DNA from: Flavobacteriaceae bacterium UBA5544
Lineage (GTDB): Bacteria; Bacteroidota; Bacteroidia; Flavobacteriales; Flavobacteriaceae
DNA length: 22,708 bases
Reading direction: 5' to 3'
Assembly: GCA_002426755.1 (NCBI GenBank)
Contig: DINI01000010.1
Location: 41,842 to 64,549, forward strand
A program made the translations under genes and the position numbers. The stretch's first letter is position 1. Each line of letters opens with the position of its first letter. The notes beneath the pieces were generated by a model that saw only the letters and a program-made list of their open reading frames with translations, was not told the origin of the DNA and did no database searches. This document shows positions 8,443-16,313 of the stretch, one piece after another.

Positions 8443-8450
8443 TATTTTTG
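8443..8450 (+). promoter_or_regulatory. Candidate -7 box for the AraC regulator
   Basis: TATTTTTG followed by CA fits TAnnTTTG with the frequent TTTGCA extension. No good TTG is seen at the -33 distance. If used, transcription starts near 8457, which puts the first in-frame ATG at 8430 outside the mRNA and favours a start at 8487 or 8517. Confidence 0.45.
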
Positions 8451-8486
8451 CAGGAATGGCAATGCCTTGAGAAGATTTTGTTTAGA

Positions 8487-9407
8487 ATGAATCTAAATAA
8501 GAACAAAACAAATTATATGTATTCCCAAATAAAAAATGTCGCTAAAGGTTCTTTTGAAGAGACTAAAATTGATGATGGGTTTTTGGTCCTGATGTATCAG
8601 AATGAAAATAATATTTCTGAAGTTGTTGAACGAGAGATAGATAGTAGTTTTATACAATTTCATTTTTGTTTAAAAGGTTCCAGTAAATTTATCTTCAACG
8701 AAGGGCGATATGCCTTGGATATTTCAGAGGAAAATTCACTTTTATTATACAATCCGCAGCGCGATTTGCCCATCAATTTGGAAATGAATCCAAATTCCTG
8801 GATGGTTTCTATATTGATTTCCATCAAAAAATTTCATGGTTTATTCTCACAGGAAGCTGATTACATCACGTTTTTGAGCGATGACAACAAGGATAAAAAA
8901 TATTATAAGGATGGAAAAATTTCCCCATCCATGGCAATTGTACTCACGCAATTGATGCATTATAACCTGAATTCATCCATTAAAAATCTCTATTTCAAAG
9001 GAAAAGCTTACGAACTCTTGAGTTTATATTTCAACCGAAGTGAAGACGCGGATATTGAGCAGTGTCCGTTTCTGGTAGATGAAACCAATGTCATCAAAAT
9101 CAGAAAAGCAAAGGACATTATCATCGCACGAATGGCAGAACCACCAAGTTTACAGGAACTGTCAGAAGAAATTGGTTTGAATTTAAAGAAATTAAAAGAA
9201 GGCTTCAAACAGATTTATGGGGATTCCGTTTACAGTTTCTTGTTTGATTATAAAATGGAATTCAGCCGAAAATTGCTGGAATCGGGCGACCATAACGTCA
9301 ATGAAGTCGGGCTAAAAGTAGGGTATAGTACTGCAAGTCATTTTATTGCAGCTTTCAAGAAGAAATATGGCACCACGCCCAAAAAATATGTGCAATCCAT
9401 AAATTAA
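8487..9407 (+). CDS. AraC-family transcriptional regulator, PchR/YbtA-like
   Basis: About 306 residues. The N-terminal half is a small beta-rich ligand domain (FHFCLKGSSKFIFN; LLLYNPQRDLP). The C-terminal ~100 residues hold the two helix-turn-helix motifs, including PSLQELSEEIGLNLKKLKEGFKQ written in two parts (PSLQELSEEIGLN, then LKKLKEGFKQIYG) and VNEVGLKVGYSTASHF...KKKYGTTPKKY. The LKxGFK hallmark, the KAKDIIIARMAEPPS lead-in and the SHFIAAFKKKYG ending are those of the PchR/YbtA branch, whose known members respond to ferric siderophores. It is divergent from hemA and leads the rightward arm with hemH, so I infer iron- or heme-responsive control of these genes. Start: an ATG at 8430 precedes the likely -7 box, so 8487 is preferred; 8517 (MYSQIKNVAKG) is also possible. 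Confidence 0.88.
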   Translation: MNLNKNKTNYMYSQIKNVAKGSFEETKIDDGFLVLMYQNENNISEVVEREIDSSFIQFHFCLKGSSKFIFNEGRYALDISEENSLLLYNPQRDLPINLEMNPNSWMVSILISIKKFHGLFSQEADYITFLSDDNKDKKYYKDGKISPSMAIVLTQLMHYNLNSSIKNLYFKGKAYELLSLYFNRSEDADIEQCPFLVDETNVIKIRKAKDIIIARMAEPPSLQELSEEIGLNLKKLKEGFKQIYGDSVYSFLFDYKMEFSRKLLESGDHNVNEVGLKVGYSTASHFIAAFKKKYGTTPKKYVQSIN

Positions 9408-9412
9408 TATCT

Positions 9413-10126
9413 GTGAAACAAAAATTCTTTATGCTCATGATGTTTATGGTCGTCGTTTCGACAGCATTTGCTGCACCAAACAAAGTATTGGTCTATACAA
9501 AAACCGAAGGCTTTCGTCACACTTCCATAGAAACAGGTGTCAAAACCATTCAGCAGTTGGGCGCTGAAAACAATTTTGAAGTAGTGTATACGGAAGATGC
9601 CTCCAAATTCACGGTGACGTTTCTCACGCAATTCAATTTAGTCATCTTTTTAAATACTACCGGGGATATTTTAAATGAGGAACAGCAAGCCAATTTCGAA
9701 AACTATATACAAAACGGCGGTAGTTTTATGGGCATCCATTCCGCAGCAGATACGGAATATGATTGGCCTTGGTATGGTAAATTGGTCGGTGCTTATTTTT
9801 TGAGTCATCCAGACCAGGCGCATGCCAACATCCATGTCTTAAATACGGACCACCCAGCCTGCAAACATCTGCCAAAAGTTTGGTCGCGTTTTGATGAATG
9901 GTACAATTATAAAAACATCAGTCCAGAGATAACGGTTTTAATGGAATTGGATGAAACGTCCTATGCTGGTGGAGAAAATGGCGCGCACCATCCCATCGCG
10001 TGGTATCAAGAATATGATGGCGGCAAAATGTTCTATACAGCAGGCGGTCACACTGAAGCCTCCTATTCAGAACCAGATTTCAGAGCACATTTATTGGGAG
10101 GCATTATATATTGTTTAGAAAAATAG
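9413..10126 (+). CDS. Secreted ThuA-domain protein
   Basis: A 237-residue protein with a Sec signal peptide (MKQKFFMLMMFMVVVSTAFA, likely cut after residue 20) and a ThuA fold, a glutamine-amidotransferase-like Rossmann domain, at about 23-235. Family landmarks: VLVYTKTEGFRHTSIETGV, the NGGSFMGIHSAADTEYDWPWY turn, HPIAWYQEYDGGKMFYTAGGH and the C-terminal AHLLGGIIYCLE. ThuA-domain proteins occur in sugar-utilisation loci of many Bacteroidetes and are often fused to glycoside dehydrogenases, but the reaction is not firmly known. The start codon is GTG at 9413, 5 bases after the regulator's stop. It is preferred because it supplies the basic n-region; the next ATG at 9431 would leave a signal peptide with no basic residue. 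Its place between the regulator and hemH is unexpected for a carbohydrate gene. Confidence 0.88.
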   Translation: MKQKFFMLMMFMVVVSTAFAAPNKVLVYTKTEGFRHTSIETGVKTIQQLGAENNFEVVYTEDASKFTVTFLTQFNLVIFLNTTGDILNEEQQANFENYIQNGGSFMGIHSAADTEYDWPWYGKLVGAYFLSHPDQAHANIHVLNTDHPACKHLPKVWSRFDEWYNYKNISPEITVLMELDETSYAGGENGAHHPIAWYQEYDGGKMFYTAGGHTEASYSEPDFRAHLLGGIIYCLEK

Positions 10127-10142
10127 TTTGGGTTTAAAAAAG

Positions 10143-10162
10143 ATGCCCTCCTGCGAGGGAAT
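10143..10162. repeat. Short palindrome between ThuA gene and hemH
   Basis: ATGCCCTC-CTGC-GAGGGAAT forms an 8-bp near-perfect stem (one G/A mismatch) with a 4-base loop. On the plus strand it is followed by an A-run, not a T-run, so it is not a rightward terminator. On the minus strand it is followed by a run of T. It lies 16 bases before the hemH start. It resembles the short GC-capped palindromes scattered between genes in Bacteroidetes chromosomes, but with one copy in view I cannot show that it is a repeat family. Confidence 0.35.
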
Positions 10163-10177
10163 GAAAAAAAGTTTTCA

Positions 10178-11212
10178 ATGAAAAAAGGAGTTTTACTCGT
10201 CAATTTAGGTTCACCAGATAGTCCGGAGCCTGCAGATGTCAAGAAATATTTGGGAGAATTTTTAATGGACGAACGGGTCATCGATGTGCCACTTTGGGCA
10301 CGAAATCTCTTGGTGAAAGGTATTATTTTGAACACACGGCCAAAGGCTTCTGCAGCTGCCTATAAAAAAATATGGTGGGAGGAAGGTTCGCCTTTAATAG
10401 TTATTTCCGAAAGGTTACAGAAGAAGATACAACAGCAAACAAGTTTGCCTGTGACTTTAGCGATGCGTTACGGAAGTTTGACAATAAAAAAAGGGCTTCA
10501 GGAATTGGTGGACAAAGGTGTGGAGGAAGTGTTTTTAATGCCCTTATATCCGCAATTTGCGATGGCCACTACGGAAACCATTTTGGTGTTGGCAGAAGAG
10601 ATTAGAAAGGAACAGTTTCCAGATCTTAAAATATCCGATTTAAAAGCCTTTTACAACCGTGAAGATTACATCAAGGTTTTGTCGCATTCCATTGAAACAC
10701 ATTTGAAGGATAAAGAGTTTGACCATCTCTTGTTTTCTTATCACGGCGTTCCAGAACGTCACATCCGGAAACGCGACATCACGAAATCGCATTGTAAAAT
10801 TGACGGGAGTTGTTGCATCACACCTTCGCCTGCGCACGAGTTTTGTTACCGACACCAATGTTTGGAAGTCACCAGATTGGTGGCCCAAAAATTGGGATTG
10901 AAATCAGGAAGCTATTCCACATCCTTCCAATCCCGATTGGGTTTTGACCCATGGTTGCAACCCTATACCGACTTGACCATTGAACGCTTGGGCAAACAGA
11001 GCATCAAAAATATGGCCATCGTCACACCGGCGTTTGTGAGCGATTGCCTTGAAACTTTGGAAGAAATTGCGATGGAAGGTCAGGAAATTTTCCATGAAAT
11101 GGGTGGCGGTAAATTCACCACCGTTCCATGTCTCAATGATGATGAGGAATGGGTATCTTTACTCACCAAATGGATTGACCAATGGGCAACCTCTGAAACC
11201 GTAACCGTATAA
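10178..11212 (+). CDS. hemH: Ferrochelatase HemH, probable internal [2Fe-2S] type
   Basis: Inserts Fe2+ into protoporphyrin IX (or coproporphyrin III), the metal-insertion step of heme synthesis. At 344 residues it is the usual bacterial length. Start GVLLVNLGSPDSPEPADVKK, signature LLFSYHGVPERHIRKRD with the catalytic H189, then FQSRLGFDPWLQPYT and TPAFVSDCLETLEEI with the conserved Glu of the active site. Between residues 206 and 228 are five cysteines (C206, C212, C213, C223, C228) in a loop of ~23 residues just after the signature. Ferrochelatases with four cysteine ligands in an internal ~20-residue segment are a described [2Fe-2S] class, and this protein fits it. The stop TAA shares its last A with the ATG of the MATE gene. 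Confidence 0.96.
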   Translation: MKKGVLLVNLGSPDSPEPADVKKYLGEFLMDERVIDVPLWARNLLVKGIILNTRPKASAAAYKKIWWEEGSPLIVISERLQKKIQQQTSLPVTLAMRYGSLTIKKGLQELVDKGVEEVFLMPLYPQFAMATTETILVLAEEIRKEQFPDLKISDLKAFYNREDYIKVLSHSIETHLKDKEFDHLLFSYHGVPERHIRKRDITKSHCKIDGSCCITPSPAHEFCYRHQCLEVTRLVAQKLGLKSGSYSTSFQSRLGFDPWLQPYTDLTIERLGKQSIKNMAIVTPAFVSDCLETLEEIAMEGQEIFHEMGGGKFTTVPCLNDDEEWVSLLTKWIDQWATSETVTV

Positions 11213-12570
11213 TGGCAAAACTATCTTCCAATGAATTGGGCACACAACCCATCAGCAAACTTTTGGTGAAACAGGCCGTACCGGCATCCATCGGGATTTT
11301 GGTAATGTCCCTCAATATATTGGTGGATACCATTTTTGTTGGCAATTGGATTGGTTCCATTGCCATTGCAGCCATCAACGTGGTATTGCCTGTGTCGTTT
11401 TTTATTGCGGCTTTGGGGATGTCCATCGGTATAGGTGGTTCATCTATTATTTCGAGGGCGTTGGGTGCCGATAATTATGAAAAAGCACTCAAAACCTTTG
11501 GCAATCAGATTACTTTGACCTTGGTGGTGACGCTGTCCATGGTTTTTTTCGGGTTGGTGTTTGCAGATACCATTATTGATTCCTTTGGAGGAAAAGGTGA
11601 TATTTTTGAACCCGCAAAAGTCTATTATCAGATTGTGCTGTACGGCGTTCCTATTTTGGCACTTTGCATGATGGGAAATACCGTGATTAGGGCAGAAGGC
11701 AAACCAAAATTTGCGATGTATGCCATGATGATTCCGTCCGTGAGCAATTTAATCATGGATTACATTTTCATCAACCTTCTCGATTACGGAATGGAAGGAG
11801 CCGCTTGGGCCACCACGTTGTCTTATGGTCTTTGTTTTCTGTTTATCCTTTGGTTTTTTATGTCGAAACAATCGGAATTGAAAATCAGTTTTTCACATTT
11901 CGGGTTGAATTTCCCAATCGTCAAGGAAATAAGTTCACTAGGATTCGTGACTCTTGCTAGACAAGCAGTCGTGAGCATCACCTATTTATTCATGAATAAC
12001 ATTTTGTATGATTTGGGAGGTGAAACATCGGTTACATCTTATGCCATTGCTGGCAGAATGTTGATGTTCGCCATGTTTCCGGTACTCGGTGTCACCCAAG
12101 GATTTTTACCGATTGCAGGCTATAACTATGGCGCTATCAATTACGGCCGAGTTCGGGAAACCATCAATACCGCCATAAAATATGCAGCTATTTTGGCAAG
12201 TTTGGTGTTTGTTGTGCTCATGGTGTTTCCTGAAAGCATCACTAAAATGTTTACTACCGATGTGGATGTGCTACAACAAGCTCCACACGATATGCGTTGG
12301 GTATTTGCCGCAACCCCCATTATTGCGTGGCAGATGATAGGTGCCGCCTATTTTCAAGCAATAGGGAAAGCGACGCCAGCGTTGTTGCTGACGCTTTGCA
12401 GACAGGGCTTTTTCTTTATTCCGCTCATTCTGATTTTGCCAAAATTTTATGATGAATTGGGCGTGTGGATATCCTTTCCTATTTCGGATGTGCTGGCAAC
12501 CGTTGTGACGGGTTATTTTCTAAATAGAGAAATCAAGAAGAATTTGATTCCAAAGGATATTCAATCATAG
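11212..12570 (+). CDS. MATE-family multidrug/metabolite efflux transporter
   Basis: A 452-residue inner-membrane protein with about 12 hydrophobic segments in two similar halves, as in NorM/DinF-type Na+- or H+-driven exporters. Typical MATE sequence is seen at ILVMSLNILVDTIFVGNWIG (about 26-45), GGSSIISRALGADNYEKAL, the PSVSNLIMDYIFI repeat-1 segment, the second-half TSYAIAGRMLMFAMFPVLGVTQG, and GYNYGAINYGRVRETI. Its ATG overlaps the hemH stop (TAATG), so the two are translated together. This raises the possibility, by context only, that it exports a porphyrin or heme-related compound or a toxic by-product. The substrate cannot be told from sequence. Confidence 0.92.
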   Translation: MAKLSSNELGTQPISKLLVKQAVPASIGILVMSLNILVDTIFVGNWIGSIAIAAINVVLPVSFFIAALGMSIGIGGSSIISRALGADNYEKALKTFGNQITLTLVVTLSMVFFGLVFADTIIDSFGGKGDIFEPAKVYYQIVLYGVPILALCMMGNTVIRAEGKPKFAMYAMMIPSVSNLIMDYIFINLLDYGMEGAAWATTLSYGLCFLFILWFFMSKQSELKISFSHFGLNFPIVKEISSLGFVTLARQAVVSITYLFMNNILYDLGGETSVTSYAIAGRMLMFAMFPVLGVTQGFLPIAGYNYGAINYGRVRETINTAIKYAAILASLVFVVLMVFPESITKMFTTDVDVLQQAPHDMRWVFAATPIIAWQMIGAAYFQAIGKATPALLLTLCRQGFFFIPLILILPKFYDELGVWISFPISDVLATVVTGYFLNREIKKNLIPKDIQS

Positions 12571-12614
12571 AATATTCCTTATTTTTAAGAAATCATAACC
12601 AAACTCTTTGCAAA

Positions 12615-15600
12615 ATGAGAATCTCTGCCTCTTTATTGACATTATTTTTATTTATTAGCATTCATCCTAATCTCACAGCTCAAAATTTTGACGAATCCCA
12701 ATATAATGCATTGGAATATCGATTAATAGGGCCTTTTAGAGGCGGAAGAAGTGCGGCGGTCACAGGCGCTCCGAATCAACCAAATCTATTTTACTTTGGA
12801 TCAACAGGAGGCGGTGTATGGAAAACGGCCGATGGGGGACGTTCTTGGGAAAATATTTCCGATGGCTTTTTTGGTGGCAGTATTGGTGCAATAGAAGTGT
12901 CTAAAAGTGACCCAAATGTTATCTACGTTGGTGGCGGCGAAAAAACCGTTCGAGGAAACGTTTCTTCGGGTTACGGAGTTTGGAAAAGTGTCGATGCCGG
13001 AAAAACATGGACGGAATCTGGATTGAAAAATTCCCGTCACGTTCCAAGAATTGCAATTGACCCAACCAATCACGATGTGGTTTTTGCTGGTGTTTTGGGA
13101 AATATCTATAAACAAACCCAAGATAGAGGTGTTTACAAAAGCGTTGATGGTGGAAAAACATGGAAAAAAACCTTATTCGCCAATGAAAATGCTGGCGTGG
13201 TGGATTTGTTGATAGACCCAACCAATCCGCGGATATTATATGCTTCGACTTGGAATGTTCAGCGTACACCCTACAGCTTAAGCTCTGGTGGTGACGGTTC
13301 AGCGCTCTGGAAAAGTACCGATCGAGGTGAAACGTGGACAGAAATATCAACAAAAAAAGGATTTCCTGAAGGCACTTTGGGTATTATCGGTGTGACCGTT
13401 TCGCCAATCAACAACCAACGTGTTTGGGCACTTGTGGAAAATAAGGACAAAGGAGGATTATACCGAAGTGACGATGGTGGAGACACTTGGGGGCAAGTCA
13501 ACAGCGACCGTGATTTGCGCCAACGTGCTTGGTATTACACACGTGTCTATGCGGACACCAAAGATGTCAACACAGTATATGTTTTGAACGTGAATTATCA
13601 TAAAAGTACAGACGGTGGAAAAACTTTTGACACCTACAATGCACCTCATGGCGACCATCACGATTTATGGATTGCACCAGAAAATCCTGACCGGATGATC
13701 ATTGGCGATGATGGTGGCGCACAAGTGACTTATGACGGTGGCGAAACCTGGAGCACCTATCACAATCAGCCAACTTCTCAATTTTATCGTGTAACGACTG
13801 ACAATCATTTTCCATATCGCATTTATGCAGCGCAACAGGATAATTCAACCGTACGGATTTCTCATCGTACTGATGGCAATTCCATTTCTGAAAATGATTG
13901 GGAAAGTACAGCAGGAGGGGAATCGGCACATATTGCTGTGGATCCAGAAAATGATGACATCGTTTATGGCGGCAGTTATGATGGATTTTTGACCAGAGTG
14001 AACCATAAAACAGGAACCGTTAGAGCCATCAACGTGTGGCCAGACAATCCAATGGGAGCAGGTGCTGAAGCGATGAAATATCGTTTTCAATGGAACTTCC
14101 CCATTATCTTTTCAAAACATAATCCTGACCGACTTTATACCTTTTCCCAACATGTTCATGTGACGGAAAATGAAGGCCAATCGTGGGAAGTCATCAGTCC
14201 TGATTTAACACGGAATGCCCCCGAAAAGTTGAAATCTTCTGGAGGTCCCATCACACAAGATAACACCTCTGTAGAATATTACTGTACCATATTTGCTGCA
14301 CAGGAATCGCCACTTAAGGAGGGATTGCTTTGGGTAGGAAGTGATGATGGACTGATCCATGTGACCCAAAATGGAGGCCAAACTTGGGAAAACGTAACGC
14401 CAAAAGGTATGCCAGAATGGATGATGATCAACAGCGTAGAGCCAAGTGCATTTGATGCTGGAACTTGCTATGTAGCAGGCACAAAATACAAAACTGGTGA
14501 TTTCGCACCTTATCTTTATAAAACAACAGATTACGGAAAAACGTGGACAAAAATCACCAATGGCATCAATGCGGAACACTTTACCAGAGTGGTTCGGGAA
14601 GACCCAAAACAAAAAGGTTTACTCTATGCAGGGACGGAAACTGGCATGTACATTTCTTTTGATGACGGAAAAAACTGGAAACCGTTTCAACTGAATTTAC
14701 CGATTGTTCCAATCACCGATTTAGCCATAAAAGACAATAATTTGATTGTTGCCACACAAGGTCGAAGCCTTTGGATTATTGATGATTTGAGCGTTTTACA
14801 CCAATTGTACAATTCAAGTCCAACTTCAAATTCGACTTCACGTTTATTTAAGCCAAAGGACACCTACAGAATGGATGGTGGCAGTAGAAAGGGCAGCAAA
14901 TCGTCAGGTACCAATCATCCCAATGGCGTGATGACCTATTTCAGTTTAAAGGATTATGACGAAAAGAAAGACACCATTTCCTTGACATATTTTGACAGAA
15001 AGGGAGATACCATCAAGACGTTTTCAACCGCTAACAAAAAGAAGGATAAATTGGAAGTCAAAAAAGGGATGAACCAATTTGTTTGGGATATGACCTATGA
15101 TGGTGCCGAAAAATTGGATGGTATGATTTTATGGTGGGCGAGTTTAGATGGGCCACAAACCGTTCCTGGAACTTACAAAGTGAATTTGAAAGTGAACAAT
15201 CAAACCTTAACACAGCCTTTCACCATAGTTGCAGACCCAAGAGCAGAAAGCACCCAAGCCGATATGGAAAAGCAATTCCAGTTTATTACTGATGTGAATA
15301 AAACCATGGACGAAGCCCATAAATCCATCAAAAAAATCAGAAATATCAGGGAGCAATTGACCGCTTTTGAATCACAATATAAGGGCAATGACAATGTGAA
15401 GGACTTACTTGAGAAATCGAAAACTTTAAAAGAAGAATTCACCAAAATTGAAGAAGCGCTTTATCAAACCCAAAACCGAAGCGGGCAAGATCCCCTAAAT
15501 TTCCCAATAAAACTCACTAACAAATTGGGCCATTTGAATTCGCTGGTTGGAATGGGCGATTTTGCACCAACAGAACAGGATATTGCTGTGAAAGAGGAAT

Positions 15601-15719
15601 TGACCGCCAAAATCAAAACAGAATTGGATGCCTTTAACAAACTGATGAGTGATGAAATAACAGCTTTCAACGCTGCCTTTAATTCTAAAAATTTGAATTA
15701 TTTATTTGTTGAAGATTAA
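12615..15719 (+). CDS. Secreted Asp-box (BNR) beta-propeller protein, VPS10/sortilin-like
   Basis: A 1034-residue exported protein with a signal peptide of about 22 residues ending LTAQ. From about residue 30 to 730 it is built of beta-propeller blades marked by about eleven Asp-boxes (S/T-x-D-x-G-x-T-W), for example TADGGRSW (about 70), SVDAGKTW, SVDGGKTW, STDRGETW, SDDGGDTW, TYDGGETW, TQNGGQTW, TTDYGKTW and SFDDGKNW (about 681). A small beta domain and a charged helical, probably coiled-coil, tail (about 880-1020) follow. Database names for such proteins include 'glycosyl hydrolase' and 'sortilin', but no catalytic sialidase triad is evident, so binding or scaffolding is as likely as hydrolysis. 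I see no type IX secretion tail. The stop overlaps the hemJ start (TAATG). Confidence 0.9.
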   Translation: MRISASLLTLFLFISIHPNLTAQNFDESQYNALEYRLIGPFRGGRSAAVTGAPNQPNLFYFGSTGGGVWKTADGGRSWENISDGFFGGSIGAIEVSKSDPNVIYVGGGEKTVRGNVSSGYGVWKSVDAGKTWTESGLKNSRHVPRIAIDPTNHDVVFAGVLGNIYKQTQDRGVYKSVDGGKTWKKTLFANENAGVVDLLIDPTNPRILYASTWNVQRTPYSLSSGGDGSALWKSTDRGETWTEISTKKGFPEGTLGIIGVTVSPINNQRVWALVENKDKGGLYRSDDGGDTWGQVNSDRDLRQRAWYYTRVYADTKDVNTVYVLNVNYHKSTDGGKTFDTYNAPHGDHHDLWIAPENPDRMIIGDDGGAQVTYDGGETWSTYHNQPTSQFYRVTTDNHFPYRIYAAQQDNSTVRISHRTDGNSISENDWESTAGGESAHIAVDPENDDIVYGGSYDGFLTRVNHKTGTVRAINVWPDNPMGAGAEAMKYRFQWNFPIIFSKHNPDRLYTFSQHVHVTENEGQSWEVISPDLTRNAPEKLKSSGGPITQDNTSVEYYCTIFAAQESPLKEGLLWVGSDDGLIHVTQNGGQTWENVTPKGMPEWMMINSVEPSAFDAGTCYVAGTKYKTGDFAPYLYKTTDYGKTWTKITNGINAEHFTRVVREDPKQKGLLYAGTETGMYISFDDGKNWKPFQLNLPIVPITDLAIKDNNLIVATQGRSLWIIDDLSVLHQLYNSSPTSNSTSRLFKPKDTYRMDGGSRKGSKSSGTNHPNGVMTYFSLKDYDEKKDTISLTYFDRKGDTIKTFSTANKKKDKLEVKKGMNQFVWDMTYDGAEKLDGMILWWASLDGPQTVPGTYKVNLKVNNQTLTQPFTIVADPRAESTQADMEKQFQFITDVNKTMDEAHKSIKKIRNIREQLTAFESQYKGNDNVKDLLEKSKTLKEEFTKIEEALYQTQNRSGQDPLNFPIKLTNKLGHLNSLVGMGDFAPTEQDIAVKEELTAKIKTELDAFNKLMSDEITAFNAAFNSKNLNYLFVED

Positions 15720-16267
15720 TGGAATACTACAACTATATAAAATCGCTTCATCTCATTTTCGTGATTACTTGGTTTGCTGGATTGTTCTATATTCCAAGAT
15801 TGTTTGTCTATCAAATTGAAGCCTTCCATAAACCATCTCCAGAAAAGGAAATCCTAGGAAAACAGTTGAAACTGATGACCAAACGCCTTTGGAACATCAT
15901 CACATGGCCATCAGCTATTTTAGCAATTTTCTTCGCCATTTGGTTGATTATTTTGATGCCTTCATGGTTGCAACAAAGCTGGATGCATGTAAAACTGACT
16001 TTCGTGGTCCTGCTCATTATATATCATTTAAAAACACACCACTTCTATAAACAACTGCAACTCGATGAGGTCAAAAAAACCTCAAATTTCATGAGATTAT
16101 GGAACGAAGGAGCGACGTTTATTCTCTTTGCGATTGTATTTTTGGTGATTCTAAAAAATGCCATCAACTGGATTTTCGGGGTGGTTGGAATTATCGTTTT
16201 AGGTATTTTACTGATGTTGGGCTTTAAAATCTACAAAAATATTCGGTCCAAAAATCCTGATGCCTAA
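15719..16267 (+). CDS. hemJ: Protoporphyrinogen IX oxidase HemJ (CopD/UPF0093-like)
   Basis: A 182-residue membrane protein with about four to five spans that oxidises protoporphyrinogen IX to protoporphyrin IX at the membrane, passing electrons to the respiratory chain. The N-terminal IKSLHLIFVITWFAGLFYIP with H11 and the following RLFVYQIEA are the HemJ signature. The third helix carries WMHVKLTFVVLL with the conserved Lys (K92), next to H90. The His and Lys are the residues reported as essential in characterised HemJ. Databases often label such proteins 'CopD family', but the N-terminal signature and the presence of hemA, hemCD, hemE and hemH nearby support HemJ. It begins inside the stop codon of the Asp-box gene, so it is translated with it. 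Confidence 0.88.
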   Translation: MEYYNYIKSLHLIFVITWFAGLFYIPRLFVYQIEAFHKPSPEKEILGKQLKLMTKRLWNIITWPSAILAIFFAIWLIILMPSWLQQSWMHVKLTFVVLLIIYHLKTHHFYKQLQLDEVKKTSNFMRLWNEGATFILFAIVFLVILKNAINWIFGVVGIIVLGILLMLGFKIYKNIRSKNPDA

Positions 16268-16313
16268 AGGACTTGGCTTGATTATTGTTATATTTAGCCA
16301 ATTGTACTTCTGA

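Noticed and set aside
8430..8486. Longer N-terminus of the AraC regulator
   Set aside because: The extra 19 codons overlap the -7 box TATTTTTG and do not resemble the start of other family members.
12801..14612. Long minus-strand open frames (up to 144 codons) opposite the Asp-box gene
   Set aside because: They arise from the repeated Asp-box codons on the other strand; composition is His/Ser/Arg-rich and not protein-like.
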